DNA from: Liolophura sinensis
Taxonomy: Eukaryota > Mollusca > Polyplacophora > Chitonida > Chitonidae
DNA length: 64,000 nucleotides
NCBI RefSeq assembly: GCF_032854445.1
Contig: NC_088302.1
Span: 55,838,237-55,902,236 of the forward strand
Direction: 5' to 3'
Shown here: piece by piece, positions 37,501-49,100 of the stretch
Layout of the letters: every line of letters begins with the position of its first letter
How positions within the stretch are numbered: position 1 is the first letter of the stretch
Made by a program: the position numbers and the translations under genes
Notes under the pieces: model-generated
The model's input: the letters and a program-made list of their open reading frames with translations, nothing else
What the model was told of the DNA's origin: nothing
Databases searched by the model: none

Positions 37501-38525
37501 GTACTCGAGGCCTGTATGTCCTGCCACACATGTACTTGTACGGTGTAGCCAAGGCCTGTACGTCCTGCCACACATGTACTTGTACGGTGTAGCGAAGGCC
37601 TGTATGTCCCGCACACGTACTTGTACGCTGTACCCAAGGCCTGTATGTCCTGCCACACGTATACTTGTACGGTGTAGCCAAGGCCTGTATGTCCTGCCAC
37701 ACGGATACTTGTACGGTGTAGCCAAGGCATGTACGTCCTGCCACACATGTACTTGTACGGTGTAGCCAAGGCTTGTATGTCCCACACACGTACTTGTACG
37801 CTGTACCCAAGGCCTGTATGTCCTGCCACACATGTACTTGTACGGTGTAGCCAAGGCTTGTATGTCCCACACACGTACTTGTACGCTGTACCCAAGGCCT
37901 GTATGTCCTGCCACACGGATACTTGTACGCTGTACCCAAGGCCTATACGTCCTGCCACACATGTACTTGTATGGTGTAGCCAAGGCCTGTATGTCCTGCC
38001 ACACATGTACTTGTATGGTGTAGCCAAGGCCTGTATGTCCTGCTACACGTGTACTTGTACGCTGTAGCCAAGGTCTGTATGTCCTGCCACACATGTACTT
38101 GTATGGTGTAGCCAAGGCCTGTATGTCCTGCTACACGTGTACTTGTACGCTGTAGCCAAGGCTTGTATGTCCCGTCACACATGTACTTGTATGGTGTAGC
38201 CAAGGCGTGTATGTCCTGCCACACGGATACTTGTACGGTGTAGCCAAGGTATGTATGTCCTGCCACACATGTACTTGTATGCTATAACCAAGGCCTGTAT
38301 GTCCTGCCACACGGATACTTGTACGGTGTAGCCAAGGCCTGTATGTCCTGCCACACAAGTACTTGTACGCTGTAGCCAAGGCCTGTACCTCCTGCCACAC
38401 AGAGATACTTGTACGGTGTAGCCAAGGCCTGTATGTCCTGACACACGGATACTTGTACGGTGTAGCCAAGGTATGTATGTCCTGCCACACATGTACTTGT
38501 ACGCTATAACCAAGGCCTGTATGAG
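34575..38525. repeat. 44-bp tandem array in intron 6, about 90 copies
   Basis: Unit CTGTATGTCCTGCCACACAT, then GTACTTGTACGCTGTAGCCA, then AGGC. On the minus strand the unit has no stop codon in any frame, so overlapping frames of up to 1185 codons cross it. These cycle every 132 nt through YKYMCGRTYRPW, VAGHTGLGY and VQVHVWQDIQALAT. I do not call a gene: there is no flanking coding sequence and the same peptides appear in all frames. Confidence 0.97.
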
Positions 38526-38937
38526 TTTCTGGCATATTTAGACCTGTATACTGGGTATCAGAAGACTCAGGAATATCGTGAAAATATGTCAGTGCGAAAC
38601 CGGAACTTTCTTTTGGAAAAGTTTCATGAGTGGAACCACTGTTGTTATTGTTTCTTTGAATTTGTTTCTTGTGTAGACTTGCAATGAAAGCCTCTTTACC
38701 GATTGCCGTTTTACACAACAATGCTTAAACATATCACTACGCAGTATCACTACTCAGTATCACTACGCAGTATCACTATGACCAATACAGGGAATCGTTT
38801 GATTCCCTTAAATCATTTAAACTGAATGGGCAAACAAAGGGTGTAGATCCAGTTCAGCTCTTCAGAGAAAAATAAATAAACGAATGCAAATGATTTATGG
38901 GGACGGTCCTTTACAAAGTCACTATATGACTGTCAAG
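38526..38937. other. GTF3A intron 6, spacer
   Basis: A short ATCACTACGCAGT repeat (4 times, about 38730-38780). Nothing else. Confidence 0.5.
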
Positions 38938-41098
38938 AAACCCAACTTGTCTGTGAGCCACTGTATAATCAACAAACCCAACTTGTCTGTGAGCCACTGT
39001 ACAGTCAACAAACCCACCTTGTCTGTGAGCCACATCAGTTAACAAACCCACCTTGTCTGTGAGCCACTGTACGGTCAACAAACCCACCTTGTCTGTGAGC
39101 CACATCGGTTAACAAACCCACCTTGTCATCAGTTAACAAACCCACCTTGTCTGTGAGCCACTGTACATCAGTCCACAAACCCACCTTGTCTGTGAGCCAC
39201 TGTACATCAGTCCACAAACCCACCTTGTCTGTGAGCCACTGTACATCAGTCCACAAACCCACCTTGTCTGTGAGCCACTGTACAGTCAACAAACCCACCT
39301 TGTCTGTGAGCCACATCAGTTAACAAACCCACCTTGTCTGTGAGCCACTGTATAGTCAACAAACCCACCTTGTCTGTGAGGCACTGTAAATCAGTCAACA
39401 AACCCACCTTGTCTGTGAGCCACTGTATAGTCAACAAACCCACCCTGTCTGTGAGCCACTGTAAATCAGTCCACAAACCCACCTTGTCTGTGAGCCACTG
39501 TACATCAGTCCACAAACCCACCTTGTCTGTGAGCCACTGTACAGTCAACAAACCCACCTTGTCTGTGAGCCACATCAGTTAACAAACCCACCTTGTCTGT
39601 GAGCCACTGTACAGTCAACAAACCCACCTTGTCTGTGAGCCACATCAGTTAACAAACCCACCTTGTCTGTGAGCCACTGTACAGCAGTCAACAAACCCAC
39701 CTTGTCTGTAAGCCACGGTACAGCAGAGTCAACAAACTCACCTTATCTGTGGGCCACTGTACAGCAGTCAACAAACCCACCTTGTCTGTGAGCCACTGTA
39801 CATCAGTCAACAAACCCACCTTGTCTGTGAGCCACTGTACATCAGTCAACAAACCCACACTGTCATCAGTTAACAAACCCACCTTGTCTGTGAGCCACTG
39901 TACATCAGTCAACAAACCCACCTTGTCTGTGAGCCACTGTACATCAGTCAACAAACCCACCTTGTCTGTGAGCCACTGTATAGTCAACAAACCAACCTTG
40001 TCTGTGAGCCACTGTACATCAGTCAACAAACCCACACTGTCATCAGTTAACAAACCCACCTTGTCTGTGAGCCACTGTACATCAGTCAACAAACCCACCT
40101 TGTCTGTGAGCCACTGTACATCAGTCAATAAACCCACCTTGTCTGTGAGCCACTGTACATCAGTCAACAAACCCACCTTGTCTGTGAGCCACTGTATAGT
40201 CAACAAATCCACCTTGTCGGTGAGCCACTGTACAGTCAACAAACCCACCTTGTCTGTGAGCCACATCAGTTAACAAATCCACCTTGTCTGTGAGCCACTG
40301 TACAGTCAACAAACCCACCTTGTCTGTGAGCCACATCAGTTAACAAACCAACCTTGTCTGTGAGCCACTGTATAGTCAACAAACCCACCTTGTCTGTGAG
40401 CCACATCAGTTAACAAACCCACCTTGTCTGTGAGCCAATGTACATCAGTCAATAAACCCACCTTGTCTGTGAGCCACTTTACAGCAGTCAACAAACCCAC
40501 CTTCTCTGTGAGCCACTGTATAGTCAACAAACCCACCTTGTCTGTGAGGCACTGTAAATCAGTCAACAAACCCACCTTGTCTGTGAGCCACTGTATAGTC
40601 AACAAACCCACCTTGTCTGTGAGCCACTGTAAATCAGTCAACAGGCCCACCTTGTCTGTGAGCCACTGTAAATCAGTCAACAAACCCCTCTTGTCTTTGA
40701 GGTACTGTACATCAGTTAACAAACCCACTTTGTAAGTGGGCCACTGTAAAGCAGTCAACAAACCCACATTGTCTGTGAGCCACTGTATAGTCAACAAACC
40801 CACCTTGTCTGTGAGCCACTGTAAATCGGTCAACAGACCCACCTTGTCTGTGAGCCACTGTAAATCAGTCAACAAACCCCTCTTGTCTTTGAGGTACTGT
40901 ACATCAGTTAACAAACCCACCTTGTCTGTGAGCCACTGTTAATCAGTCAACAAACCCACCTTATCCGTGAGCCACTGTAAAGCAGTCAACAAACCCACAT
41001 TGTCTGTGAGCCACTGTCCATCAGTTAACAAACCCACCTTGTCTGTGAGCCACTTTACATCAGAGTCAACAAACCCACCTTGTCTATGAGCCACTGTA
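38938..41098. repeat. 39-bp array seeded by the exon 6/intron 6 junction, about 55 copies
   Basis: On the minus strand the unit is ACAGTGGCTCACAGACAAG joined to GTGGGTTTGTTGACTGATGT. The first 19 nt copy the 3' end of GTF3A exon 6 (one base differs) and the next 20 nt copy the start of intron 6, including the GTGGGT donor. Shorter variants of about 34-37 nt (lacking part of the intron segment) are interspersed. The array abuts exon 6 directly. Confidence 0.96.
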
Positions 41099-41165
41099 CG
41101 GTGTTTCCACAGCTGGGTCCACTTCTCAAACCTCATCCCACAGTCCTGCTCACTGCACACATACC
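41079..41165 (-). CDS. GTF3A: GTF3A exon 6: zinc finger 6
   Basis: Residues 167-195. The acceptor is CTTCAG and the donor is CAAG/GTGGGT. It begins with GG (completing a Gly codon) and ends in phase 1. The finger is YVCSEQDCGMRFEKWTQLWK followed by HRTVAH, with H-x4-H as in TFIIIA finger 6; EKWTQL occupies the place of the TWT-containing helix of the Xenopus protein (from memory). Reading on past the donor, the frame stays open through about 46 further codons of the array to 40939. The 3' end of this exon is the template of the downstream array, so the genuine donor is only the first of dozens of near-identical donors. Confidence 0.95.
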
Positions 41166-41444
41166 CTGAAGCATGACAGATAAATATTATACAGCCAAGG
41201 TGAATTTGACCGAGATCTCCACATATCGTGATGAGACAAATCTAAATCTGAATTTAGTCACATTTCTGTAGCATAAAGATCCAAGCACAAGGTTTAATGA
41301 CCCTAGCATACAACATACAGCAAAATCCCTTTATCTTAAAACATGAAAGTCTTGATATGTAATTTACGGACATTTTCCCCACGGTAGATTAGAATATAAG
41401 CCAAAGTGTAACAAAATAAAGTGACTAACAAGCATCTACTTACG
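41166..41444. other. GTF3A intron 5, acceptor-proximal part
   Basis: Unique sequence between the 40-bp array and the exon 6 acceptor; nothing else. Confidence 0.6.
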
Positions 41445-42175
41445 TGACTACATACATTCATGGACTTTCTGATGCCTCTGTAAGTGACTACGTACCTTCA
41501 TGGACTTTCTGAGGCCTCTGTAAGTGACTACGTACCTTCATGGACTTTCTGAGGCCTCTGTAAGTGACTACTTACCTTCATGGACTTTCTGAGGCCTCTG
41601 TAAGTGACTACATACCTTCATGGACTTTCTGATGCCTCTGTAAGTGACTACATACCTTCATGGACTTTCTGATGCCTCTGTAAGTGACTACGTACCTTCA
41701 TGGACTTTCTGATGCCTCTGTAAGTGACTACTTACCTTCATGGACTTTCTGATGCCTCTGTAAGTGACTACATACCTTCATGGACTTTCTGATGCCTCTG
41801 TAAGTGACTACGTACCTTCATGGACTTTCTGAGGCCTCTGTAAGTGACTACTTACCTTCATGGACTTTCTGATGCCTCTGTAAGTGACTACGTACCTTCA
41901 TGGACTTTCTGAGGCCTCTGTAAGTGACTACTTACCTTCATGGACTTTCTGAGGCCTCTGTAAGTGACTACGTACCTTCATGGACTTTCTGATGCCTCTG
42001 TAAGTGACTCTGTATCTTCATGGACTTTCTGATGCCTCTGTAAGTGACTACTTACCTTCATGGACTTTCTGATGCCTCTGTAAGTGACTACATACCTTCA
42101 TGGACTTTCTGATGCCTCTGTAAGTGACTCCGTATCTTCATGTACTTTCTACTCCCTCTGTAAGTGATTACTTAC
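41445..42175. repeat. 40-bp array seeded by the exon 5/intron 5 junction, about 18 copies
   Basis: On the minus strand each unit is a copy of the last 34 nt of exon 5 (AGTCACTTACAG, AGGCATCAG, AAAGTCCATGAAG) plus the first six intron bases. Seventeen complete units carry the GAAG/donor step. Fifteen keep GT: five GTAAGT, six GTACGT and four GTATGT. Two have AT. The array starts exactly at the exon 5 donor and fills about 72% of intron 5. Confidence 0.97.
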
Positions 42176-42249
42176 CTTCATGTACTTTCTGATGCCTCTG
42201 TAAGTGACTGGCAGTTTTGAAGGCTTTATTGCAGTTTTCCACCATACAC
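42176..42249 (-). CDS. GTF3A: GTF3A exon 5: zinc finger 5
   Basis: Residues 142-166. The acceptor is GTAAACAG and the donor is GAAG/GTAAGT. The first base completes a Leu codon and the exon ends in phase 1. The finger is LCMVENCNKAFKTASHLQRH then QKVH, C-x4-C-x12-H-x3-H, and KVHEGY matches the KVHAGY linker of the family (from memory). Its last 34 nt, covering the end of the recognition helix and both zinc-binding histidines, are the template for the 40-bp array that follows. The exon also contains an internal acceptor-like ACTTACAG. Only 269 bp separate it from exon 4. Confidence 0.95.
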
Positions 42250-42518
42250 CTGTTTACAAAAAATATCAGTTATCGTCACACCAGGAATTACATGAATTTC
42301 TAACCCTTTTGTTCCATGATTACATGCAGGTGTCACTTTTCCTTCTGAGCTTGATTGACAAAATCTTACAAGTGGTAAAAGCAAATGTTAAAACCAGGTT
42401 TGTCCCAAATTAATCACATTGAGAATTGAGCATTTAAAAGTGATACCCAGAACAAAGAGAGACCTCAAACCAACTAGTCTCCAAGTGTTCCTGTTTACAA
42501 TCAGCAGAGAAAACTTAC

Positions 42519-42607
42519 AGGTATGGGTTCACATGGGTGTGTTCTGTCTCGTGACACTTCAGCTGATGATGTTTCTTAAAAGTCTTGTCACAGCCTTCAT
42601 AATGGCA
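42519..42607 (-). CDS. GTF3A: GTF3A exon 4: zinc finger 4
   Basis: Residues 113-141. The acceptor is TATTTTCAG and the donor is GTAAGT. It starts in phase 0 and ends in phase 2. The finger is CHYEGCDKTFKKHHQLKCH then ETEH. KKHHQLK is close to the KKHNQLK helix of vertebrate finger 4, the best single match to the family that I can see. Exons 3 and 4 flank the 10.8-kb intron 3. Confidence 0.95.
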
Positions 42608-43304
42608 CTGAAAATAATAAAACATGATGCAAACATTCAACTACAATAATGTTCATCTGACGCAGTCTACAGAGTTTTAAGGTTTACAGATAACGACTAT
42701 GTCATATACACACATCTAAAGCTTGTGAAACACTAATATCTTCCAGCAGTTAAATGGCTTAGTGATGAACAATATAAGAAACATAAACTGAGCTTCATAA
42801 ACTGTAAAAAGTAAAGCCTTGCAGTTACATTGTTTTTTCAACTGATAGGATTTGTATTTTTGCTTTGATGTCTGGGATATTAGAGCTTGAACTGATATTT
42901 CTGTATGAAAAAACCTATAAAGCAAGAATGGGTAAATTCTCTTTAAACGATAATAATGATACAAGATGTACATAATGTTTGAAAAGAATTTGTTTCTGAT
43001 GCTTGGTTTGAAACATTACAGATACATGTTTACATGTCTATTAATCTGTTGACTTACATGGACACGTATCAAGTGTATGTGTGTCCATGAGCAAAACTGG
43101 TTGCACAGGATTAACAAATATGGACGTTTTCAGGAATCAAAGCTATCAGTTATATATAGGTTGTTCACCTTTTTCCAAAAGGAAATCTGTATCTATGTGG
43201 GCATGATCAATAAATATCTATAACTAGAAGTGTGTTTCCAGGCAAAATGATGGCTCACAGATTTCTGTGAGAAAGGAATGTGGAACAGAGCCAGCAAAAG
43301 TCAC
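42608..43304. other. GTF3A intron 3, spacer
   Basis: Nothing recognised. Confidence 0.5.
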
Positions 43305-43845
43305 AGGTTGAGCCTATATGATCGTCCCACATTTGAGCCTTTATGATCTCGTCCCAGATTGAGCTTATATGATCTTGTCACAGACTGAGCCTATATGACC
43401 TCGTCACAGGTTGAGCCTATATGATCTTGTCACACATTTGAGCCTATATGATCTTGTCCCAGATTGAGCTTATCTGATCTTGTCACAGACTGAGCCTATA
43501 CAATCTCGTCACAGACTGAGCCTATAGGATCTCATCACAGATTGAGCCTATATGATCTCATCACAGATTGAGTCCATATGATCTCATCACATATTTAGCC
43601 TATATGATCTTGTCACAGATTGAGCCTATATGATCTCGTCACAGATTGAGCCTATAGGATCTCATCACAGATTGAGCCTATAGGATCTCATCACAGATTG
43701 AGCCTATAGGATCTCATCACAGATTTAGCCTATATGATCTTGTCACAGACTGAGCCTATATGATATTGTCACAGGTTGAGCCTATATGATCTTGTCACAG
43801 ATTTGAGCCTAAATGATCTCGTCACAGGTTGAGCCTATATGCCTC
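43305..43845. repeat. 26-bp tandem array in intron 3, about 21 copies
   Basis: Unit TCACAGATTGAGCCTATATG followed by ATCTCG; moderately diverged. Confidence 0.92.
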
Positions 43846-44639
43846 CTGAACATTGTAAAGGTCACTTCGCTTAACATACCTTGTCCAGTGATATTATATA
43901 TGTACAGCTTTCAAATGAACAGTCTAGCAATGGTTACTGTTGTGTATGATGTAATAAACATGAAAACTGTTAATCCCGTTGGTAAAGTTTAAAGGTCACT
44001 GAGTTTCGTAACAACATGTCACTTTCATCTAAGCCCAGGAACATTTTCTGATATGATATTACAAGCAAACCTGTTTCTCATTACACTAGCATGATGGCCA
44101 TCAGGTTGTGTTCAGGCTCTCTTTGACAGCTGAACGATGTCCCATTATTCAGTGTTAATATAAGCAATATGAACTCTTATGGAACAGTACCATGAGCAAA
44201 GCTTGCCATGTAGGCATTGATAATGATACGTGTGGGTAATTGCCCGGTCCGTTGGTCATTCCGGTGATGTACATGTAACTAAACACCTGATAATCAGCAT
44301 TGTGGGAGGACAACATATGACAGCGTGGACGCGAAGATCAAAGATGACACAAGTAAATGTATACAGTGCCAGAGCAAATGTGCAAAGACTAACCACAATC
44401 AATATCCTGCAAACACTGAGTAGATCTAGTCCTGTTTGATGAAGGTGAAGATCAGTAAATAAAGCAAAATGTAAGACAACCGTAGACCGATAACCGTAGA
44501 CCGATAACCGTAGACCAATGCTTTTGGACGGACACGAACATGTGCTAATTTGGTACAAGATGGTCACATGATCAAGGAAGCTGAGGCAAACATGGCTACA
44601 GTATACTTGTTCATGTTTCAATTGTAAAACAACTAATGT
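43846..44639. other. GTF3A intron 3, spacer
   Basis: A 14-15 bp triplet repeat (CCGTAGACCGATAA) lies at about 44479-44517. No exon is supported. Confidence 0.5.
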
Positions 44640-45040
44640 TTATGTCTGCATGATAAAACACCTAATGTTTACATGGTAAAGCACCTAATGTGAATGTTTA
44701 AAAGGTAAAACACCTAATGTTTACATGGTAAACACGTAATGTTTACGTTTACATGGTAAAACATCTAATGTGTACGTTTACAAGGTAAAAACCTAATGTT
44801 TACATTTGCATGGTAAAACACCTAATGTGTATGTTTACATGGTTAAACACCTAATGCCTACGCTTGCATAGTAAAACACCTAATGTGTACATTAACAAGG
44901 TAAAACACCTAATGAGATGTTTACATGCCAAACACCCTAATTTTTACATTTACATCATAAAACAACTAATGTTTATGTTTACAAGGTAAAACACCTAATG
45001 TTTACATGGTTAAACACATAATGTTTACGTTAACATGACC
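44640..45040. repeat. About 23-bp irregular tandem array, about 16 copies
   Basis: Unit GGTAAAACACCTAATGTTTACAT with frequent length variants. Confidence 0.85.
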
Positions 45041-45189
45041 AAACATTGGTTATTTTCCAGTATTTTCATGTACTTGTGGTAAGCAGCTTAATATCATGTG
45101 CTAAGATAGTTAGAATGAGATTCATCCCATTGGCCCTTGTTCACTGATTGGCTGGTGTTGAAAAACATTCCTTAGAATTTTTTTACTTT

Positions 45190-45553
45190 ATGTGACAGCA
45201 GTAAGGTTTGTGGGTGGAGGAAACTGGAGAGTCTGGGAAAAACCTGAGTGCTTGGAGGAAGCCTGAGTGCCTGTTGGGAAACTTGAGTGCCTGGAGAAAA
45301 CCTTAGTGCTTGGAGGAAACATGAGTGCCTGGAGAAAAACTAAGTGCCTGGAGGAAACATGAGTGCCTGGAGGAAACACGAGTGCCTGGAGGAAACACGA
45401 GTGCCTGCAGAAAACAACTGACCTTTGGGAAATAAGAAACAAACCTCTTAACATAAAGTCTCCAGAGCTGGATTTGAACACATGGATTCATTTCACTAGG
45501 ACGTGATGAATGCAAGCCAGTGCTTTAACCATCTGAGCCAGGGGGCCAATGTG
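45190..45553 (-). mobile_element. SINE family B with an expanded internal repeat
   Basis: On the minus strand the tRNA-like head contains GGCTCAGATGGTTAAAGCAC (box A) and GTGTTCAAATCC (box B), ending at about 45553. The body reads GGAGGAAAC-like on the plus strand. Within the body an 18-bp unit (GAGTGCCTGGAGGAAACA) has expanded to about 10 copies at 45225-45415, a minisatellite born inside a SINE. Confidence 0.7.
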
Positions 45554-45611
45554 TGACTAGAGAATACTCTATGTTCTATCTGAATATATGCACAGCTATA
45601 TCATACAGCTG

Positions 45612-45845
45612 TGCTTCACTGGCTGAGATGGTTAAAGTGTCAGACTGTTGACCCTGAGGTCACGTAGTCGAATCTAGCTCTTGCAGTTCTGAGTGTGGCT
45701 TTATGTCAGGAGGTTGGTCTGTTACCCAATGAACGTCAGGGGTTTACACCTGGCACTCAAGTTTTATCAATCCATAAAACACACTGCCGTCATTCAAGTG
45801 AAAAGTTATAACAGCATTAAAAACACAATTAAATAAATAAAAAAA
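45612..45845 (+). mobile_element. SINE family B-like, plus strand
   Basis: Box A-like GGCTGAGATGGTTAAAGTGT, box B-like GTAGTCGAATC, a body and an AAATAAATAAAAAAATAA tail. It lies head to head with the element at 45190-45553, with about 60 bp between them. Confidence 0.65.
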
Positions 45846-46104
45846 TAACTTAACACTCCCACCAGGAAATTGTCTGTCACATACGCTCTGATGCCTGTCC
45901 AAATATACTGCTACATTGAAACATCCATATGTGGATAATACCAACATTGGATAAGCATAATTCTGATAGTCTGCCATTCCACCTGTACATGTGTGACGCA
46001 CGATAGCAGAGAGTTAGGAGACAAATTCATGCAATGTTTCCATATTGTTCGGTTCCATAACAACCGAGGTGTTCACACTGCATTTGTATTGGCGACGTAA
46101 ATAG
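45846..46104. other. GTF3A intron 3, spacer
   Basis: Nothing recognised. Confidence 0.5.
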
Positions 46105-49100
46105 AACATACATGTACCAGTGGACATAAAGGATAGGTGTACCAGCTGAAAGGTGCTCTGAGCACTGACTGACAACATACATGTACCAGTGGACATAGAG
46201 GATAGGTGTACCAGCTGAAAGGTGCTCTGAGCACTGACTGACAACATACATGTACCAGTGGAAATAAAGCATAGGTGTACCAGCTGAAAGGTGCTCTGAG
46301 CACTGACTGACAACATACATGTACCTGTGGACATCAAGGATAGGTGTACCAGCTGAAAGGTGCTCTGAGCACTGACTGACAACATACATGTACCAGTGGA
46401 CATACAGGATAGGTGTACCAGCTGAAAGGTGCTCTGAGCACTGACTGACAACATACATGTACCAGTGGAAATAAAGGATAGGTGTACCAGCTGAAAGGTG
46501 CTCTGAGCACTGACTGACAACATACATGTACCAGTGGAAATAAAGGATGGGTGTACCAGCTGAAAAGTGCTCTGAGCACTGACTGACAACATACATGTAC
46601 CCGTGGAAATAAAGGATAAGTGTACCAGCTGAAAGGTGCTCTGAGCACTGACTGACAACATACATGTACAGTGGACATAAAGGATAGGTGTACCAGCTGA
46701 AAGGTGCTCTGAGCACTGACTGACAACATACATGTACCAGTGGAAATAAAGCATAGGTGTACCAGCTGAAAGGTGCTCTGAGCACTGACTGACAACATAC
46801 ATGTACCTGTGGACATCAAGGATAGGTGTACCAGCTGAAAGGTGCTCTGAGCACTGACTGACAACATACATGTAAAGTGGACATAAAGGATAGGTGTACC
46901 AGCTGAAAGGTGCTCTGAGCACTGACTGACAACATACATGTACCAGTGGAAATAAAGGATAGGTGTACCAGCTGAAAGGTGCTCTGAGCACTGACTGACA
47001 ACATACATGTACCAGTGGAAATAAAGGATGAGTGTACCAGCTGAAAGGTGCTCTGAGCACTGACTGACAACATACATGTACCCGTGGAAATAAAGCATAA
47101 GTGTACCAGCTGATAGGTTCTCTGAGCACTGACTGACAACATACATGTACCCGTGGAAATAAAGGATAGGTGTACCAGCTGAAAGGTGCTCTGAGCACTG
47201 ACTGACAACATACATTTACCCGTGGAAATAAAGGATGGGTGTACCAGCTGAAAGGTGCTCTGAGCACTGACTGACAACATACATGTACCCGTGGACATAA
47301 AGGATAGGTGTACCAGCTGAAAGGTGCTCTGAGCACTGACTGACAACATACATGTACCCGTGGAAATAAAGGATAGGTGTACCAGCTGAAAGGTGCTCTG
47401 AGCACTGACTGAAAGCATACATGTACCTGTGGACATAAAGGATAGGTGTACCAGCTGAAAGGTGCTCTGAGCACTGACTGACAACATACATGTACCAGTG
47501 GACATAAAGGATAGGTGTACCAGCTGAAAGGTGCTCTGAGCACTGACTGACAACATACATGTACCCGTGGAAATAAAGGATAGGTGTACCAGCTGAAAGG
47601 TGCTCTGAGCACTGACTGACAACATACATGTACCCGTGGAAATAAAGGATGAGTGTACCAGCTGAAAGGTGCTCTGAGCACTGACTGACAACATACATGT
47701 ACCCATGGAAATAAAGGATAGGTGTACCAGCTGAAAGGTGCTCTGAGCACTGACTGACAACATACATGTACCAGTGGAAATAAAGGATGGGTGTACCAGC
47801 TGAAAGGTGCTCTGAGCACTGACTGACAACATACATGTACCTGTGGACATCAAGGATAGGTGTACCAGCTGAAAGGTGCTCTGAGCACTGACTGACAACA
47901 TACATGTAAAGTGGACATAAAGGATAGGTGTACCAGCTGAAAGGTGCTCTGAGCACTGACTGACAACATACATGTACCAGTGGAAATAAAGGATAGGTGT
48001 ACCAGCTGAAAGGTGCTCTGAGCACTGACTGACAACATACATGTACCAGTGGAAATAAAGGATGAGTGTACCAGCTGAAAGGTGCTCTGAGCACTGACTG
48101 ACAACATACATGTACCCGTGGAAATAAAGCATAAGTGTACCAGCTGATAGGTTCTCTGAGCACTGACTGACAACATACATGTACCCGTGGAAATAAAGGA
48201 TAGGTGTACCAGCTGAAAGGTGCTCTGAGCACTGACCGACAACATACATTTACCAGTGGAAATAAAGGATGGGTGTACCAGCTGAAAGGTGCTCTGAGCA
48301 CTGACTGACAACATACATGTACCCGTGGACATAAAGGATAGGTGTACCAGCTGAAAGGTGCTCTGAGCACTGACTGACAACATACATGTACCAGTGGAAA
48401 TAAAGGATAGGTGTACCAGCTGAAAGGTGCTCTGAGCACTGACTGAAAGCATACATGTACCTGTGGACATAAAGGATAGGTGTACCAGCTGAAAGGTGCT
48501 CTGAGCACTGACTGACAACATACATGTACCAGTGGACATAAAGGATAGGTGTACCAGCTGAAAGGTGCTCTGAGCACTGACTGACAACATACATGTACCC
48601 GTGGAAATAAAGGATAGGTGTATCAGCTGAAAGGTGCTCTGAGCACTGACTGACAACATACATGTACCAGTGGACATAAAGGATAGGTGTACCAGCTGAA
48701 AGGTGCTCTGAGCACTGACTGACAACATACATGTACCCGTGGAAATAAAGGATAGGTGTACCAGCTGAAAGGTGCTCTGAGCACTGACTGACAACATACA
48801 TGTACCCGTGGAAATAAAGGATGAGTGTACCAGCTGAAAGGTGCTCTGAGCACTGACTGACAACATACATGTACCCATGGAAATAAAGGATAGGTGTACC
48901 AGCTGAAAGGTGCTCTGAGCACTGACTGACAACATACATGTACCAGTGGAAATAAAGGATGGGTGTACCAGCTGAAAGGTGCTCTGAGCACTGACTGACA
49001 ACATACATGTACCTGTGGACATCAAGGATAGGTGTACCAGCTGAAAGGTGCTCTGAGCACTGACTGACAACATACATGTAAAGTGGACATAAAGGATAGG

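Noticed and set aside
34558-38115. 1185-codon open frame on the minus strand (and several of 390-750 codons)
   Set aside because: It lies entirely in the 44-bp array inside GTF3A intron 6. The same peptides appear in every frame and there is no unique coding sequence or splice context.
42204-42649. Plus-strand frames of about 70 codons
   Set aside because: Antisense shadows of GTF3A exons 4 and 5.
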